NCBI GenBank assembly: GCA_023958095.1 | Contig: JAMLGJ010000011.1 | Location: forward strand, 40,874 to 104,873 | Origin: Microthrixaceae bacterium | GTDB taxonomy: Bacteria > Actinomycetota > Acidimicrobiia > Acidimicrobiales > Microtrichaceae | DNA: 64,000 bases | Reading direction: 5' to 3' | In this document: one piece after another, positions 17,921-27,448 of the stretch | Position numbering within the stretch: position 1 is the first letter of the stretch | Layout: the number at the start of each line of letters is the position of its first letter | Translations under genes and position numbers: made by a program | The notes under the pieces: model-generated | Databases searched by the model: none | The model's input: only the letters and a program-made list of their open reading frames with translations | Told to the model about the DNA's origin: nothing

Positions 17921-19064
17921 GTCGCGTGTCCGACGGCCCGTGGAACAGTCGGTGCTCATGTGGGCCATCAGCCTGTTGTTGCTGCTCGGTTCGGTCATGG
18001 TCTACTCGGCGTCCTCGGTGACGGCCCTGAGGCAGACCGGACACACCTGGAGCGTTCTCGCTCGCCACCTGGTGTTCGTGGCCCTCGGTCTCGGGTGCAT
18101 GTGGCTCGCCGCGCGGGTGCCGTTGGCGGTCTGGAGGGACCGACTCACTCCGCTGCTGTTGGTCGCTGCGTTCGCAGGGCTGGTCGCCCTGGCGGTACCC
18201 GGCATGCCGCTCGCGCGCGAGGTGAACGGAGCCACGCGGTGGATATCGCTGGGCCCGGTCAGCTTCCAGCCCTCCGACGTGGCCAAGCTCGCCCTCGTGC
18301 TGTGGCTGGCGCGCTTCCTCGTGGTGAACCGCCGGGAGGTGGGGGAGTGGTCGCTGCTGAAACGCGCTGCCTTCGTGGTGGTTCCCCTGTGCACCCTGGT
18401 GCTGGTGGGCGATGACCTGGGTACGACGATGCTCCTCGGCGTGGTGTTCGTGGCCATGTGGTTCATCGCCGGGGCACCGGTGTCGCAGGTGACGACCATC
18501 GGAGCCGGAATGCTCGGTGCCGCCATGCTCGCGTTGACGGCCCTGGAGGGGTTCAGGGTGACCCGTGTCATGGCCTTCCTCAACCCCGAGGAACACGCGA
18601 CCGGTGCCGGCTACCAGACGCTGCAGTCGCAGATCGGCTTCGCCACGGGTGGCCTCTGGGGCAGCGGACCCGGAGCCTCGAAGGCCAAGTGGGGGTTCCT
18701 CCCGGAGGCCCACACCGACTTCATCCTCGCGGTGGTCGGCGAGGAACTCGGCCTCCTCGGCACGATCGCGATCATCGGTTGCATCGTGGCGGTGGTCGGC
18801 GCGGGCATCGTCATCGGTGTGCGCTGCCGCGACCCCTTCGGGAGGCTCGTGGCGTTCGGCATCTCGGTCTGGCTAGGGGTGCAGGCACTGGTCAACCTGG
18901 GCGTGGCCGTGGGCGCGCTGCCAACGAAGGGGATTCCGCTGCCGTTCGTCTCCTCCGGGGGAACCGCCATGATCGTGTCCCTGCTGGGTGTGGGCGTGCT
19001 GCTCTCCATTGCCCGCACGGCTCCGCGACGACGCCCTGCGATGTCGGGAACCGCCCGTGGCTGA
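17913..19064 (+). CDS. ftsW: Septal glycosyltransferase FtsW (SEDS family)
   Basis: A 383-aa SEDS protein with about ten membrane helices, the lipid II polymerase partner of FtsI. Recognisable blocks include SVMVYSASS, the FQPSDVAKLALVLWLA helix, GDDLGTTMLL and the C-terminal KGIPLPFVSSGGTAM. The ATG at 17913 is used; an in-frame ATG lies 6 nt upstream. The 3' end of murD overlaps by 8 nt. RodA would be the alternative, but position in the dcw cluster makes FtsW the better name. Confidence 0.93.
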   Translation: MAESRVRRPVEQSVLMWAISLLLLLGSVMVYSASSVTALRQTGHTWSVLARHLVFVALGLGCMWLAARVPLAVWRDRLTPLLLVAAFAGLVALAVPGMPLAREVNGATRWISLGPVSFQPSDVAKLALVLWLARFLVVNRREVGEWSLLKRAAFVVVPLCTLVLVGDDLGTTMLLGVVFVAMWFIAGAPVSQVTTIGAGMLGAAMLALTALEGFRVTRVMAFLNPEEHATGAGYQTLQSQIGFATGGLWGSGPGASKAKWGFLPEAHTDFILAVVGEELGLLGTIAIIGCIVAVVGAGIVIGVRCRDPFGRLVAFGISVWLGVQALVNLGVAVGALPTKGIPLPFVSSGGTAMIVSLLGVGVLLSIARTAPRRRPAMSGTARG

Positions 19065-20193
19065 CAGCGGTGCCCCCGAGGGCTGCGTCATGGTCGCCGG
19101 CGGGGGCACCGCCGGACATGTGCTGCCGGGCATCGCGGTTGCGCGCGAGCTGGTCGCAAGGGGTCTCGATCCCTCCGAGATCCACTTCGTCGGGTCGCAA
19201 CGCGGCCCCGAGGGTGAGCTCGTGGAGAGCGCCGGGTTCGCGGCCAGCCTCCTTCCGGGTCGCGGGATCCAGAGGCGACTCACGCTCGAGAATCTCGGTG
19301 CCGCTCTGGGCCTGGTGGTGGCGTTCGGCCGCGCCCTGACCCTGGTTCGGCGCAGCCGGCCCCGCGTCGTGCTGGTTCTCGGCGGCTACGCCGCTCTCGC
19401 CTGTGCCCTCGCCGCGGTGATCTGGCGCGTACCGCTCGTGGTGGCCGACCAGAACGCCCGCGCGGGCGCGGTGAACCGGATCGCAGGTCGTTTCGCCGTG
19501 GCCTGCGCGGTTCCGTTCGACTCCACGGACCTGCCCCACAAGGTGGTCACCGGCAACCCGGTGCGCTCCGAGGTCGTCGAGCGCGCAGCCCGGCGCGATC
19601 CGCGTGGGGCCCGCTCGGAGCTCGCCGTGCCCGACCGCAAGGTGGTGGTCGCCGTCTTCGCGGGTTCGCTGGGTGCCGACCGGATCAACGCCGCGGTCGG
19701 GGAGGCCGTGCAGGGGGAGTGGTCGTCCCGACCGGAGCTGGCGGTGTACCACGTGCTGGGAGCACGCGGTTGGGATGCCGCCTCGAGGGACGGACGCGTG
19801 CTCGAGCGGGCCGGGACCTCGGGTGCCTGGTACCGGGCGGTGCGCTACGAGCAGCGCATGGCCCTGCTGCTCGACGCCGCCGACATCGTGGTGTGCCGTG
19901 CCGGCGGGACCACGGTCGCGGAACTGGCGGTGATGGGCACACCCTCGTTGCTCGTGCCGTTGCCGATCGCGACCCGTGACCACCAGAGCGCCAACGCGGC
20001 GGAACTGGTGGATGCCGGTGCGGCGGTGTGCGTGCCCGACGGGGAGTTCGACGCAACCCGCCTCGTCTCGGAGGTCGACCGGCTCCTGCGAGGAGCGGGC
20101 ACCCTCTCCGAGATGGCTTCGGCGGCGGCACGCTCGGGCCGTCCCGACGCCGCCTCGGCCGTGGCTGACCTGGTGCTTGCCAATGCCCGCTGA
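19057..20193 (+). CDS. murG: Lipid II-forming GlcNAc transferase MurG
   Basis: A 378-aa GT-B fold glycosyltransferase that converts lipid I to lipid II on the inner membrane face. The first glycine loop is VAGGGTAGHVLPGIA; GGYAALACALAA, DQNARAGAVNR, FAGSLGADRIN and the UDP-GlcNAc-binding CRAGGTTVAELA follow in order. GTG at 19057 overlaps the ftsW stop by 8 nt. Confidence 0.95.
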   Translation: MADSGAPEGCVMVAGGGTAGHVLPGIAVARELVARGLDPSEIHFVGSQRGPEGELVESAGFAASLLPGRGIQRRLTLENLGAALGLVVAFGRALTLVRRSRPRVVLVLGGYAALACALAAVIWRVPLVVADQNARAGAVNRIAGRFAVACAVPFDSTDLPHKVVTGNPVRSEVVERAARRDPRGARSELAVPDRKVVVAVFAGSLGADRINAAVGEAVQGEWSSRPELAVYHVLGARGWDAASRDGRVLERAGTSGAWYRAVRYEQRMALLLDAADIVVCRAGGTTVAELAVMGTPSLLVPLPIATRDHQSANAAELVDAGAAVCVPDGEFDATRLVSEVDRLLRGAGTLSEMASAAARSGRPDAASAVADLVLANAR

Positions 20194-21589
20194 TGCACAA
20201 CCGCCGCCGAGTGGGTTGGACCTCAGCCGTCCGAGGCGCATCCACGTGGTCGCGGCCGGTGGTGCGGGAATGAGTGCCATCGCAACGCTGCTGGCCGAGG
20301 CGGGCCACGAGGTGAGCGGCAGCGACGCGGTCGCCGGGGAGAACCTGGAGACCCTGCGCCGCACCGGGGTCGCCGTACGTGTGGGTCACCACGCGGACTC
20401 GGTGATCGGGGCGGACCTCGTCGTGGTGTCCACCGCGGTGGCCGCCGGCAACGTGGAGGTCGAAGCGGCGCGTGCGGCGGGGATCCCGGTGCTGAACCGC
20501 AGGCAGTTCCTGCCGCTCATGGCACGGGAGCAGCCCTTCGTGTCGGTCAGCGGTACCCACGGCAAGACGAGCACCACGTCGATGCTCGCAGTGGCCCTGC
20601 GAGGAGCGGGAGCGGATGTCTCGTGGCTCATAGGTGCCCGTCCGGAGGGCCTGGGAAGTGCTGCTCGGCACCGCCCGGGTCCCTATCTCGTGCTCGAGGC
20701 GGACGAGTCCGACGGCTCGTTCCTCGCCGGGCCGCGCCGGGGTGCCGTGGTGACGAACCTGGAGGCCGACCACCTCGAGTTCTGGGGCGACACGGCGGCA
20801 CTGCGCCAGGGTTTCGTCGAGTTCGTGGAGGGTACCGAGGGGCCAGTCGTGGTCTGCGGAGACGACCCCGGCTCGGCGTCGCTGGCATCTCACGGTTCGG
20901 CGACGGCTTCCACGCGCACCTACGGCCGGCAGCCGTCGTGTGACTACCGCATCGAGTCCCTGGAGACCTCGGTGTCGGGTTCCGCGTTCCGATTGTGCAG
21001 CCGGTTCGGTACCCAGCAGGTGGTGCTGGGCGTTCCCGGGTCGCACAACGCACTCAACGCAGCGGGTGCGCTCGCGCTCACCGCGGAACTGGGCGAGGAC
21101 CTCCCGGCCGCGGCCGAAGCGCTGCGCAGCCACACCGGTGTGCACCGGCGCTTCGAACGTCGGGGTTCGGCGGGCGGAGTCGAGGTGGTGGACGACTACG
21201 CGCACCTGCCCACGGAGGTGAGTGCTGCCCTGCGGGCCGCGGCGGACACCGGACCACGAAGGCTCGTGGTGGTCTTCCAACCGCACCGCTACTCGCGCAC
21301 CGAGGCACTCTGGGCCCAGTTCGCGCCGAGCTTCGACGCGGCCGACGTGTTGGTGCTCACGGACATCTTCCCCGCCGGCGAGGCTCCGCGGGAGGGTGTG
21401 AGCGGTCGCCTGGTGCACGACGCCGTCGCCCGCCGCGGCGTCGTGTCGCCGGTCTGGGCCGCGACACTGCCCGAAGCGGCCGCGGCCCTCGGGGATCTGC
21501 TGGAGGAGGGCGACCTGCTGATGACGGTGGGTGCCGGCGACGTGCGCGAGGTTGGCGACATGGTGCTCGCGGCGCGGGAGGGGTCGTGA
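20183..21589 (+). CDS. murC: UDP-MurNAc-L-alanine ligase MurC
   Basis: A 468-aa Mur ligase that adds the first alanine. It has the N-terminal GAGMSAIA dinucleotide-like loop, the ATP loop SGTHGKTSTTSM (histidine in the P-loop is typical of MurC), EADESDGSF and a C-terminal DDYAHLPTEV block followed by FQPHRYSRT. ATG at 20183 overlaps the 3' end of murG. Confidence 0.95.
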   Translation: MPADAQPPPSGLDLSRPRRIHVVAAGGAGMSAIATLLAEAGHEVSGSDAVAGENLETLRRTGVAVRVGHHADSVIGADLVVVSTAVAAGNVEVEAARAAGIPVLNRRQFLPLMAREQPFVSVSGTHGKTSTTSMLAVALRGAGADVSWLIGARPEGLGSAARHRPGPYLVLEADESDGSFLAGPRRGAVVTNLEADHLEFWGDTAALRQGFVEFVEGTEGPVVVCGDDPGSASLASHGSATASTRTYGRQPSCDYRIESLETSVSGSAFRLCSRFGTQQVVLGVPGSHNALNAAGALALTAELGEDLPAAAEALRSHTGVHRRFERRGSAGGVEVVDDYAHLPTEVSAALRAAADTGPRRLVVVFQPHRYSRTEALWAQFAPSFDAADVLVLTDIFPAGEAPREGVSGRLVHDAVARRGVVSPVWAATLPEAAAALGDLLEEGDLLMTVGAGDVREVGDMVLAAREGS

Positions 21590-22566
21590 CCGCAGGCGAT
21601 TCGACCCCCTCGGAGGTGCCTCGGGACGGCGACCTCCCGGGTGGTGCCGAGGATGTCGTGGCACGGATCGACTCCGCACTGGCCTTCCTCGGTGCGGACA
21701 TGCGCAGGGAGGTCCCCCTCGGCCCCATGACCACCTACCGCGTCGGTGGCGCGGCCCGGCGCTTCGTGGAGGTCACCGGCGATGAGCAGCTCTCCGCGAT
21801 CGCGTCCGCCCTTGCATCCGCCCGGTTGGGTGACAGGGTCCTGTGCGTCGGTCGGGGGTCCAACCTGCTGGTCTCCGATGCCGGCTTCGAGGGCCTGGCG
21901 ATCGTGCTCGGTGAGCGGTTCGCCGAGGTGGCCATCGAAGGAACCTCGGTCGACGCGGGAGCGGCGGCGAGCCTGCCCGTGGTCGCGCGCCGCACCGTGT
22001 CGGCCGGGCTCTCGGGGTTCGAGTGGGCCGTGGGCGTGCCGGGGTCGATGGGTGGTGCGGTCGCCATGAACGCAGGGGGTCACGGCTCCGACATGGCCGC
22101 GACCACCGTCGGGGTCCGCGTCCACGACCTGGTCTCGGGCGAGACTCGCGAGATGAGTCCTGCCGATCTCGACTTCGGCTACCGCCGTTCGGCGATCGCC
22201 CCGCACCACGTAGTGAGCCGTGTGCGCATGTCGCTGCAGCCGGGCGACGTCGAGCACGGCGAACGCCTGATCTCCGAGATCGTCCGCTGGAGGCGTGAGA
22301 ACCAGCCCGGGGGCCACAACGCCGGCTCGGTGTTCACGAACCCGCCGGGTGAGTCTGCCGGAAGGCTGATCGACCGGGCCGGCTGCAAGGGGCTGCGGTT
22401 CGGTTCCGCCGAGGTATCGGCGAAGCATGCCAACTTCATCCAGGCCGACCCCGGGGGATCCGCGGACGACGTGCACCACCTGATGCAGGAGGTGGCCCGG
22501 CGCGTGCTGGAGACCTCCGGAACCAGCCTGCACCCCGAGACCAGAACGATCGGGTTCCAGCGATGA
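21586..22566 (+). CDS. murB: UDP-N-acetylenolpyruvoylglucosamine reductase MurB
   Basis: A 326-aa flavoenzyme reducing UDP-GlcNAc-enolpyruvate to UDP-MurNAc. FAD-binding pieces TTYRVGGAARRF, GRGSNLLVSD and GVPGSMGGAVAMNAG are present, as are the catalytic serine block NAGSVFTNPPG and the late glutamate in LHPETRTIG. An N-terminal extension of about 35 polar residues precedes the core. GTG at 21586 overlaps the murC stop; ftsQ starts in an ATGA overlap. Confidence 0.95.
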   Translation: MTAGDSTPSEVPRDGDLPGGAEDVVARIDSALAFLGADMRREVPLGPMTTYRVGGAARRFVEVTGDEQLSAIASALASARLGDRVLCVGRGSNLLVSDAGFEGLAIVLGERFAEVAIEGTSVDAGAAASLPVVARRTVSAGLSGFEWAVGVPGSMGGAVAMNAGGHGSDMAATTVGVRVHDLVSGETREMSPADLDFGYRRSAIAPHHVVSRVRMSLQPGDVEHGERLISEIVRWRRENQPGGHNAGSVFTNPPGESAGRLIDRAGCKGLRFGSAEVSAKHANFIQADPGGSADDVHHLMQEVARRVLETSGTSLHPETRTIGFQR

Positions 22567-23708
22567 CCGCGACGAAGCAGCGTCGTCCGGTGAGCACGAA
22601 ACCGCCCGCTGCCACACGTGGTTCCGGGGCGCACGACCGCCGGCGCCGCACGCGGGGCCGCGGTTCCGGGACCGGACCCGGTGCTGGACGTGCCCGGAGT
22701 GCCCTCGGCTCGTTGCGCAGGGGGGTCGGTGCCCTGCTCGGAACCGCTCGAGTGGGAATCCTCTCGCTGCTCGGACACCTCGATCCGCGCCGCTGGATCC
22801 GGCACCTCCGGCGCGGATCGATCGACCTGCGCGAGCCCGCACGCCCGAAGCCGGGGCACCGGGGAGAGCCGGCCGACGGAGCCCGACCCGACGCGCCGGA
22901 GGTGCATCCCAGGATCGCCCGGAGACGTGCCGAGGTGCGAAGGCAGTCCCGTTCTCCCCGGCGCCTGCTGCGGTGGCTCCCGATCGTGTTCGCGGTGGGC
23001 GCCACCGCGCTGGTCGCGGCCCTGTTCTCACCCCTGGTCGACCTGGACCACCTCGAGGTGGTCGGGCTGGAGGGTGAACCGGAGGCCCGGGTGCGCGAGG
23101 TGGTGGCGCTCGACGCCGGGACGGCGCTGTTCGGGATCAGGCCCGCGGAGGTCCGGGCGCGAGTGGAGTCCATCCCCTGGGTGGTCCACGCCGACGTGGA
23201 TGTGCGCTGGCCCGACCGGGTGGTGGTCGAGGCCACCCCGCACAGGCCCGTGGCGCTGCTTCACCGGAGTGCCGGGGAGCAGGCCGTGCTCACCGCGTCG
23301 GGGGAGCGTCTCACCCGCGACGAAGCCGGCCCGCTGTGGGCCTGGGCCGAGAACACCCCGGAACTGCACCTGCCTCCCGGCGCCGGTGTGGCCCTGCGCG
23401 AGGATGCCGTGACGCTGCTCACCCAGCTGAGGCCGGTCACCACCTCGATGCTCGAGGAGGTTGACCTCGACGATTCCGGCACGGTCGGTCTGGTGCTGAC
23501 CGTTCCCGGCGTCGACGCCCCGGTCGAGGTGTACATGGGTGCGCCCGAGGAGCTGCCCGCCAAGGCGATGGCCCTCGACGCGGTGCTCGGGGGCGCGGTG
23601 CAGACCGCGTGCATGGAGAGGGTGGACGTGTCGGTTCCGACCCGGGTGACGGTGTTGCGCAGCGATGGGTGTACGGTGCCGGACCCCGACGATGGGGTAG
23701 ATGATTGA
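22563..23708 (+). CDS. ftsQ: Divisome protein FtsQ
   Basis: A 381-aa type II membrane protein. A long Arg-rich, probably disordered cytoplasmic region (about 1-135), one membrane helix (about 139-157), an extracytoplasmic POTRA domain (VDLDHLEVVGLEG onward, about 158-230) and a beta domain with WPDRVVVEATPHRPVAL. FtsQ links early and late division proteins. Only the order of domains is strongly conserved, as usual for this family. ATG overlaps the murB stop; the following ftsZ has its own 82-bp leader. Confidence 0.9.
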   Translation: MTATKQRRPVSTKPPAATRGSGAHDRRRRTRGRGSGTGPGAGRARSALGSLRRGVGALLGTARVGILSLLGHLDPRRWIRHLRRGSIDLREPARPKPGHRGEPADGARPDAPEVHPRIARRRAEVRRQSRSPRRLLRWLPIVFAVGATALVAALFSPLVDLDHLEVVGLEGEPEARVREVVALDAGTALFGIRPAEVRARVESIPWVVHADVDVRWPDRVVVEATPHRPVALLHRSAGEQAVLTASGERLTRDEAGPLWAWAENTPELHLPPGAGVALREDAVTLLTQLRPVTTSMLEEVDLDDSGTVGLVLTVPGVDAPVEVYMGAPEELPAKAMALDAVLGGAVQTACMERVDVSVPTRVTVLRSDGCTVPDPDDGVDD

Positions 23709-23790
23709 ACGCTCCGCCACGGAGCCGTAACCTCGAGCGATACCTGAGGTTCAGGTGTCCGGCACAGGAATCGAATCGAGAGGCACCTGC

Positions 23791-24912
23791 ATGGCCCAGA
23801 ATCCCCAGAACTACCTGGCTGTAATCAAGGTCGTCGGGATCGGAGGTGGCGGCTGCAACGCGGTCAACCGCATGATCGACGCCGGGCTCAAGGGCGTCGA
23901 GTTCATAGCGATCAACACCGATGCCCAGGCACTTCTGATGTCGGATGCGGACATCAAGTTGGACATCGGCCGTGACCTCACCCGCGGACTGGGTGCGGGC
24001 AGCGACCCAGAGGTGGGTCGCCAGGCGGCCGAGGACCACCGGGCCGAGATCGAGGAGGTCCTGCGGGGCGCCGACATGGTCTTCGTGACCGCTGGCGAAG
24101 GAGGCGGCACCGGTACCGGCGCCGCCCCCGTGGTGGCAGAGGTCGCCAAGCAGCAGGGTTCGCTGACGATCGGGGTGGTGACACGCCCGTTCAACTTCGA
24201 GGGACGCAGGCGTGCGGTCCAGGCCGACCAGGGCATCACGCGCCTGAAGGAGAAGGTCGACACCCAGATCGTCATCCCCAACGACCGCCTGCTGAGCGTG
24301 GCGAACGACAAGACCACCGTGCTCAATGCCTTCAAGATGGCCGACGAGGTGCTGCTCCAGGGTGTGCAGGGCATCACCGACCTCATCACGACACCGGGGC
24401 TCATCAACACCGACTTCGCCGACGTTCGCATGATCATGAGCGACGCGGGGAGTGCCCTGATGGGAGTGGGTCACGGTTCGGGCGAGAGCCGGGCCCTGGA
24501 GGCCGCTCGGTACGCCATCTCCTCGCCGCTGCTCGAGGCGGCGATCGACGGAGCACGCGGAATCCTGTTGAACATCTCCGGCGGGTCGGAGCTCGGCCTG
24601 TTCGAGGTGAACGAGGCGGCCTCGGTGATCCACGAGGTCGCGCACCCGGAGGCGAACATCATCTTCGGGACGGTGATCGACGACGAGCTGGGCGACGAGG
24701 TGCGCATCACCGTCATCGCCGCGGGGTTCGAACGCTGGGACGAGACCAAGTCCGGTCGACCCGCCCGCTCCGAGGAGCGTGGTGGGCGCGGGTCCGAGGA
24801 GGGTACGGCGGACACGCCGGCCACCGAGATGATCGACGTCTTCGGTGACGAGGGCGACGAGGACGAGGCCTTCGGCGACGACGACTTCGATGTGCCCTCG
24901 TTCCTCAAGTAG
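23791..24912 (+). CDS. ftsZ: Cell division GTPase FtsZ
   Basis: A 373-aa tubulin-like GTPase that forms the Z ring. [13 protein letters not shown] at the N-terminus, the tubulin signature [12 protein letters not shown], the synergy-loop region [12 protein letters not shown], an acidic variable linker, and the C-terminal peptide DVPSFLK that binds SepF-type anchors. ATG at 23791 gives [11 protein letters not shown], with GAGAGG about 8 nt upstream; the short upstream extension in frame is not used. The 82 bp before it contain a CTCCG-CCA-CGGAG hairpin and are the only sizeable gap within the mur/fts part of the cluster. Confidence 0.97.
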   Translation: MAQNPQNYLAVIKVVGIGGGGCNAVNRMIDAGLKGVEFIAINTDAQALLMSDADIKLDIGRDLTRGLGAGSDPEVGRQAAEDHRAEIEEVLRGADMVFVTAGEGGGTGTGAAPVVAEVAKQQGSLTIGVVTRPFNFEGRRRAVQADQGITRLKEKVDTQIVIPNDRLLSVANDKTTVLNAFKMADEVLLQGVQGITDLITTPGLINTDFADVRMIMSDAGSALMGVGHGSGESRALEAARYAISSPLLEAAIDGARGILLNISGGSELGLFEVNEAASVIHEVAHPEANIIFGTVIDDELGDEVRITVIAAGFERWDETKSGRPARSEERGGRGSEEGTADTPATEMIDVFGDEGDEDEAFGDDDFDVPSFLK

Positions 24913-24956
24913 GCACTGCCCCCACACGAGCTGCGAATCGGCCCGGGAGCTCCCCG

Positions 24957-25724
24957 GTGGATCCGGTCCTGCTGCACCGGGCAGCACCGGGGTCGGTTCC
25001 TGAGGTGGCACGGAGGCTTCGGTTCCCCCTCGGAGCCGGTCGTGGGGTCGAGGCGGTCTTCACAGATCGAAGCGACGGGGACTTCTCGTCCTGCACCACG
25101 GACGCGGGTGCGGGCCCCGAGGCGCTGGGGCAACGGCGGGCAGCGATCTCGCCGCATCCGTGGACCTGGCTCGACCAGGTGCACGGATGCGATGTCGTGC
25201 GGGTGACCGAACCGGGGTCGCGGGCGGGCGCCCGGGTCGATGCATCGGTGACCACCTGTGAGGCCGCGGTGCTGTCGGTGCGTGTGGCCGACTGTGCTCC
25301 GGTGCTGCTGTTCGCCGAGAGCGACTCCACGGTGGTCGTGGGTGCCGCCCACGCAGGCTGGCGAGGACTGGCCTCCGGTGTCCTCGGTGCTGTGGTGCAG
25401 GAGATGAGCACCCTGTGCGCCGGTCGCGTTCGCTGGTTGCTGGGGCCCTGCATCTCGCCACGGGCATATGAGTTCTCCGGCAGCGACCTCGACCTGCTCG
25501 CGGAGCGATTCGGCGACGAGGTGCGCTCCGAGACCTCCTCGGGGTCCCCTGCACTCGACCTTCGTGCCGCGGTGCGCTCCGCCATGGAGCAGGCGGGTTG
25601 TGGCCCCGCGGAGTTCGAGGCCGACGAGTGCACGGCCGGGTCCGCGTCACACTGGTCACACCGTGGGGGAGCGGACCGCCAACGACAGGTGGGAGCGATC
25701 TGGTGGGAACACGATGATGGATGA
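24957..25724 (+). CDS. pgeF: Peptidoglycan editing factor PgeF (YfiH/laccase-domain)
   Basis: A 255-aa protein of the multicopper-oxidase-like YfiH family; PgeF removes mis-incorporated residues from wall precursors, and related proteins act as purine nucleoside phosphorylases. The metal/active-site motifs LDQVHG, VADCAPVLL, AAHAGWRGL and GPCISP are in the usual order. GTG at 24957 is 44 bp after ftsZ, the standard actinobacterial position. Confidence 0.9.
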   Translation: MDPVLLHRAAPGSVPEVARRLRFPLGAGRGVEAVFTDRSDGDFSSCTTDAGAGPEALGQRRAAISPHPWTWLDQVHGCDVVRVTEPGSRAGARVDASVTTCEAAVLSVRVADCAPVLLFAESDSTVVVGAAHAGWRGLASGVLGAVVQEMSTLCAGRVRWLLGPCISPRAYEFSGSDLDLLAERFGDEVRSETSSGSPALDLRAAVRSAMEQAGCGPAEFEADECTAGSASHWSHRGGADRQRQVGAIWWEHDDG

Positions 25725-26454
25725 GGCCCCGGTCGACGACACCGATGGCGGGGTTCCCATCGACGAGCCGCTGCTGGAGCGGCTGACCGATGAGGTCGCT
25801 GCCCGCGCGGAGCTGCTGAGGGAACGGATCGCGGAATCGACCGACCGGCCGGTACGTGTCGTGGCGGTCACCAAGGGCCATCCACCCGAAGCAGCCCTCG
25901 CTGCCTTCAGGGCGGGGTTCGAGGACCTGGGAGAGAACTACGCCCAGGAACTGCTCGCCAAGCATCCGGCGGTGCCCGCTGCCCGCTGGCACTTCCTCGG
26001 GCACCTGCAACGCAACAAGGTGCGTCTGCTGGCCGGCAAGGTCGACCTGTGGCAGTCGGTGGACCGGGAGTCGGCCGTTCGGGAGCTCGCGAAGCGCGCT
26101 CCGGGTGCCAGGGTCCTGCTCCAGGCGGATCTCGCCGGGACCGAGGGACGGGCCGGCGCGGCTCGTGGAGCCGTGGAAGGACTCCTGGGAACCGCCCGCG
26201 GGGCCGGCCTCGTGGTCGAGGGCCTGATGGGCATCGCACCTCCCGATCCGGACGCCGCACGCGAGGCATTCCGCTGGCTGTCCGGCGAGGCCGGGCGGCT
26301 CGGGCTCACCGAGGTGTCGATGGGCATGTCGGGAGACCTGGAGGCCGCGCTCCGGGCGGGCGCCACCATCGTGCGCGTGGGTACCGCACTGCTCGGACCG
26401 CGCCCTGACCCGGGCCGCGCCCGGGGCTCCATGCCCGGAAGCGGCCGCGCCTAG
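25714..26454 (+). CDS. PLP-binding protein YggS/PLPBP (PROSC)
   Basis: A 246-aa pyridoxal-phosphate homeostasis protein with the alanine-racemase N-terminal barrel. AVTKGHPPEA holds the PLP lysine, and LGENYAQELLAK, WHFLGHLQRNKV and the phosphate-binding region SMGMSGDLEAAL plus RVGTALLG match the family. An acidic 25-residue N-terminal extension is present. The ATG at 25714 overlaps pgeF; a second ATG follows immediately. It probably buffers PLP and has no catalytic role. Confidence 0.92.
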   Translation: MMDEAPVDDTDGGVPIDEPLLERLTDEVAARAELLRERIAESTDRPVRVVAVTKGHPPEAALAAFRAGFEDLGENYAQELLAKHPAVPAARWHFLGHLQRNKVRLLAGKVDLWQSVDRESAVRELAKRAPGARVLLQADLAGTEGRAGAARGAVEGLLGTARGAGLVVEGLMGIAPPDPDAAREAFRWLSGEAGRLGLTEVSMGMSGDLEAALRAGATIVRVGTALLGPRPDPGRARGSMPGSGRA

Positions 26455-26503
26455 ACTGCCGGTCTACCTGGCGGGGCAGCCGATACGGGAGGACGCCAGC
26501 AGC

Positions 26504-27088
26504 ATGCCGAAATGGATGGACAGCGCACGGGACTTCCTGGGGCTAGGTGAGGATCCTTACTACGACGACTACGACGGCGACGCGGACGATGACCTCTACG
26601 AGGAGGTCGCCGAGCCGGCCCGCCCCCAGCGACGTCGTCCGGCCGATGACGAAATCTGGGACGATGGTGACGGCGGCGTCAGGATGCTGCGAGAGGACGA
26701 GGCGCCGGCCTCCCCGGTGGAGCGCGTCGAGCGCCCCGCCCCCGTTGCCAGCCCGGCGGCGGCCCCCATGGGATCGGACCGCGGCGTTGTGCGGCCGCTG
26801 CCCAGCACGAACCGGCCCGAGGTCGTGTCGCCGACACGCTTCGACGACGTCCAGGAAGTGGCCGACGCGTTCAAGAAGGTCCAGCCGGTGATCATCAACC
26901 TCCAGGGTGTGGACCGTGACCTGTCCCGCCGGCTCATCGACTTCGCGAGCGGGCTCTGCTACGGCCTCGAGGGGGAGATGGAGCGCGTGGCGGACCAGGT
27001 GTTCCTCCTGACCCCACGGGGGGCCGAGGTCTCCGAGGATGATCGTCGCCGCCTCGCGGCGGGCGAGCTCGAGACCCCCGACTCGTGA
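26504..27088 (+). CDS. sepF: FtsZ membrane anchor SepF
   Basis: A 194-aa SepF. An N-terminal amphipathic helix (MPKWMDSARDFLGLG) for membrane binding, an acidic disordered linker (about 18-105), then the SepF core with RFDDVQEVADAFKK, VIINLQGVDRDLSRRLIDFASGL and a final VFLLTPRGAEVS. In bacteria lacking FtsA it tethers FtsZ to the membrane. GGAGG precedes the ATG at 26504; a TAGACT hexamer (26452-26457) overlaps the preceding stop codon and could give a separate promoter. Confidence 0.95.
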   Translation: MPKWMDSARDFLGLGEDPYYDDYDGDADDDLYEEVAEPARPQRRRPADDEIWDDGDGGVRMLREDEAPASPVERVERPAPVASPAAAPMGSDRGVVRPLPSTNRPEVVSPTRFDDVQEVADAFKKVQPVIINLQGVDRDLSRRLIDFASGLCYGLEGEMERVADQVFLLTPRGAEVSEDDRRRLAAGELETPDS

Positions 27089-27354
27089 TCTCACTGCTCC
27101 TGCTGGCACTGAACGTCCTGTTCTTCCTGGTGCTCGCGCGCATCATCGTGTCGTGGCTTCCGCCCGGAGGTGAGTTCCTCGAGTCGGCACGCCGGTTGCT
27201 CACGGTCTCCACGGAGTGGTTGCTCGGTCCGATCCGCCGCACGGTGCCGCCGTTGCGGCTCGGGGCGGCGGCGCTCGACCTGTCCCCGCTCATCGTGCTG
27301 ATCGGTATACAGATCCTCTCGGTGGTGCTCGCCGAGGCAGCCAAGTCAGGCTGA
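27085..27354 (+). CDS. YggT family membrane protein
   Basis: An 89-aa protein with two membrane helices (about 1-23 and 62-84) separated by a loop containing the YggT block LLGPIRRTVPPL. The family is linked to division/ion homeostasis without a settled mechanism. GTG at 27085 overlaps the sepF stop; divIVA follows after 94 bp with its own promoter-like hexamer. Confidence 0.88.
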   Translation: MISLLLLALNVLFFLVLARIIVSWLPPGGEFLESARRLLTVSTEWLLGPIRRTVPPLRLGAAALDLSPLIVLIGIQILSVVLAEAAKSG

Positions 27355-27435
27355 GACCCGACGACGCCCCGCACCCCGGCCCAACGGGTCGCACCGGGCC
27401 GACCCGGGATCATGACCCGCCCGAGACCCCCGCAC

Positions 27436-27441
27436 TACCAT
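27436..27441 (+). promoter_or_regulatory. -10-like TACCAT before divIVA
   Basis: TACCAT, 7 nt, then ATG at 27449. No Shine-Dalgarno-like sequence fits in between, which supports a leaderless mRNA. Confidence 0.5.
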
Positions 27442-27448
27442 CGGGTAC

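Noticed and set aside
19685..21679. 664-aa open frame antisense to murG, murC and murB
   Set aside because: Lies across three well-supported genes and has no recognisable domain.
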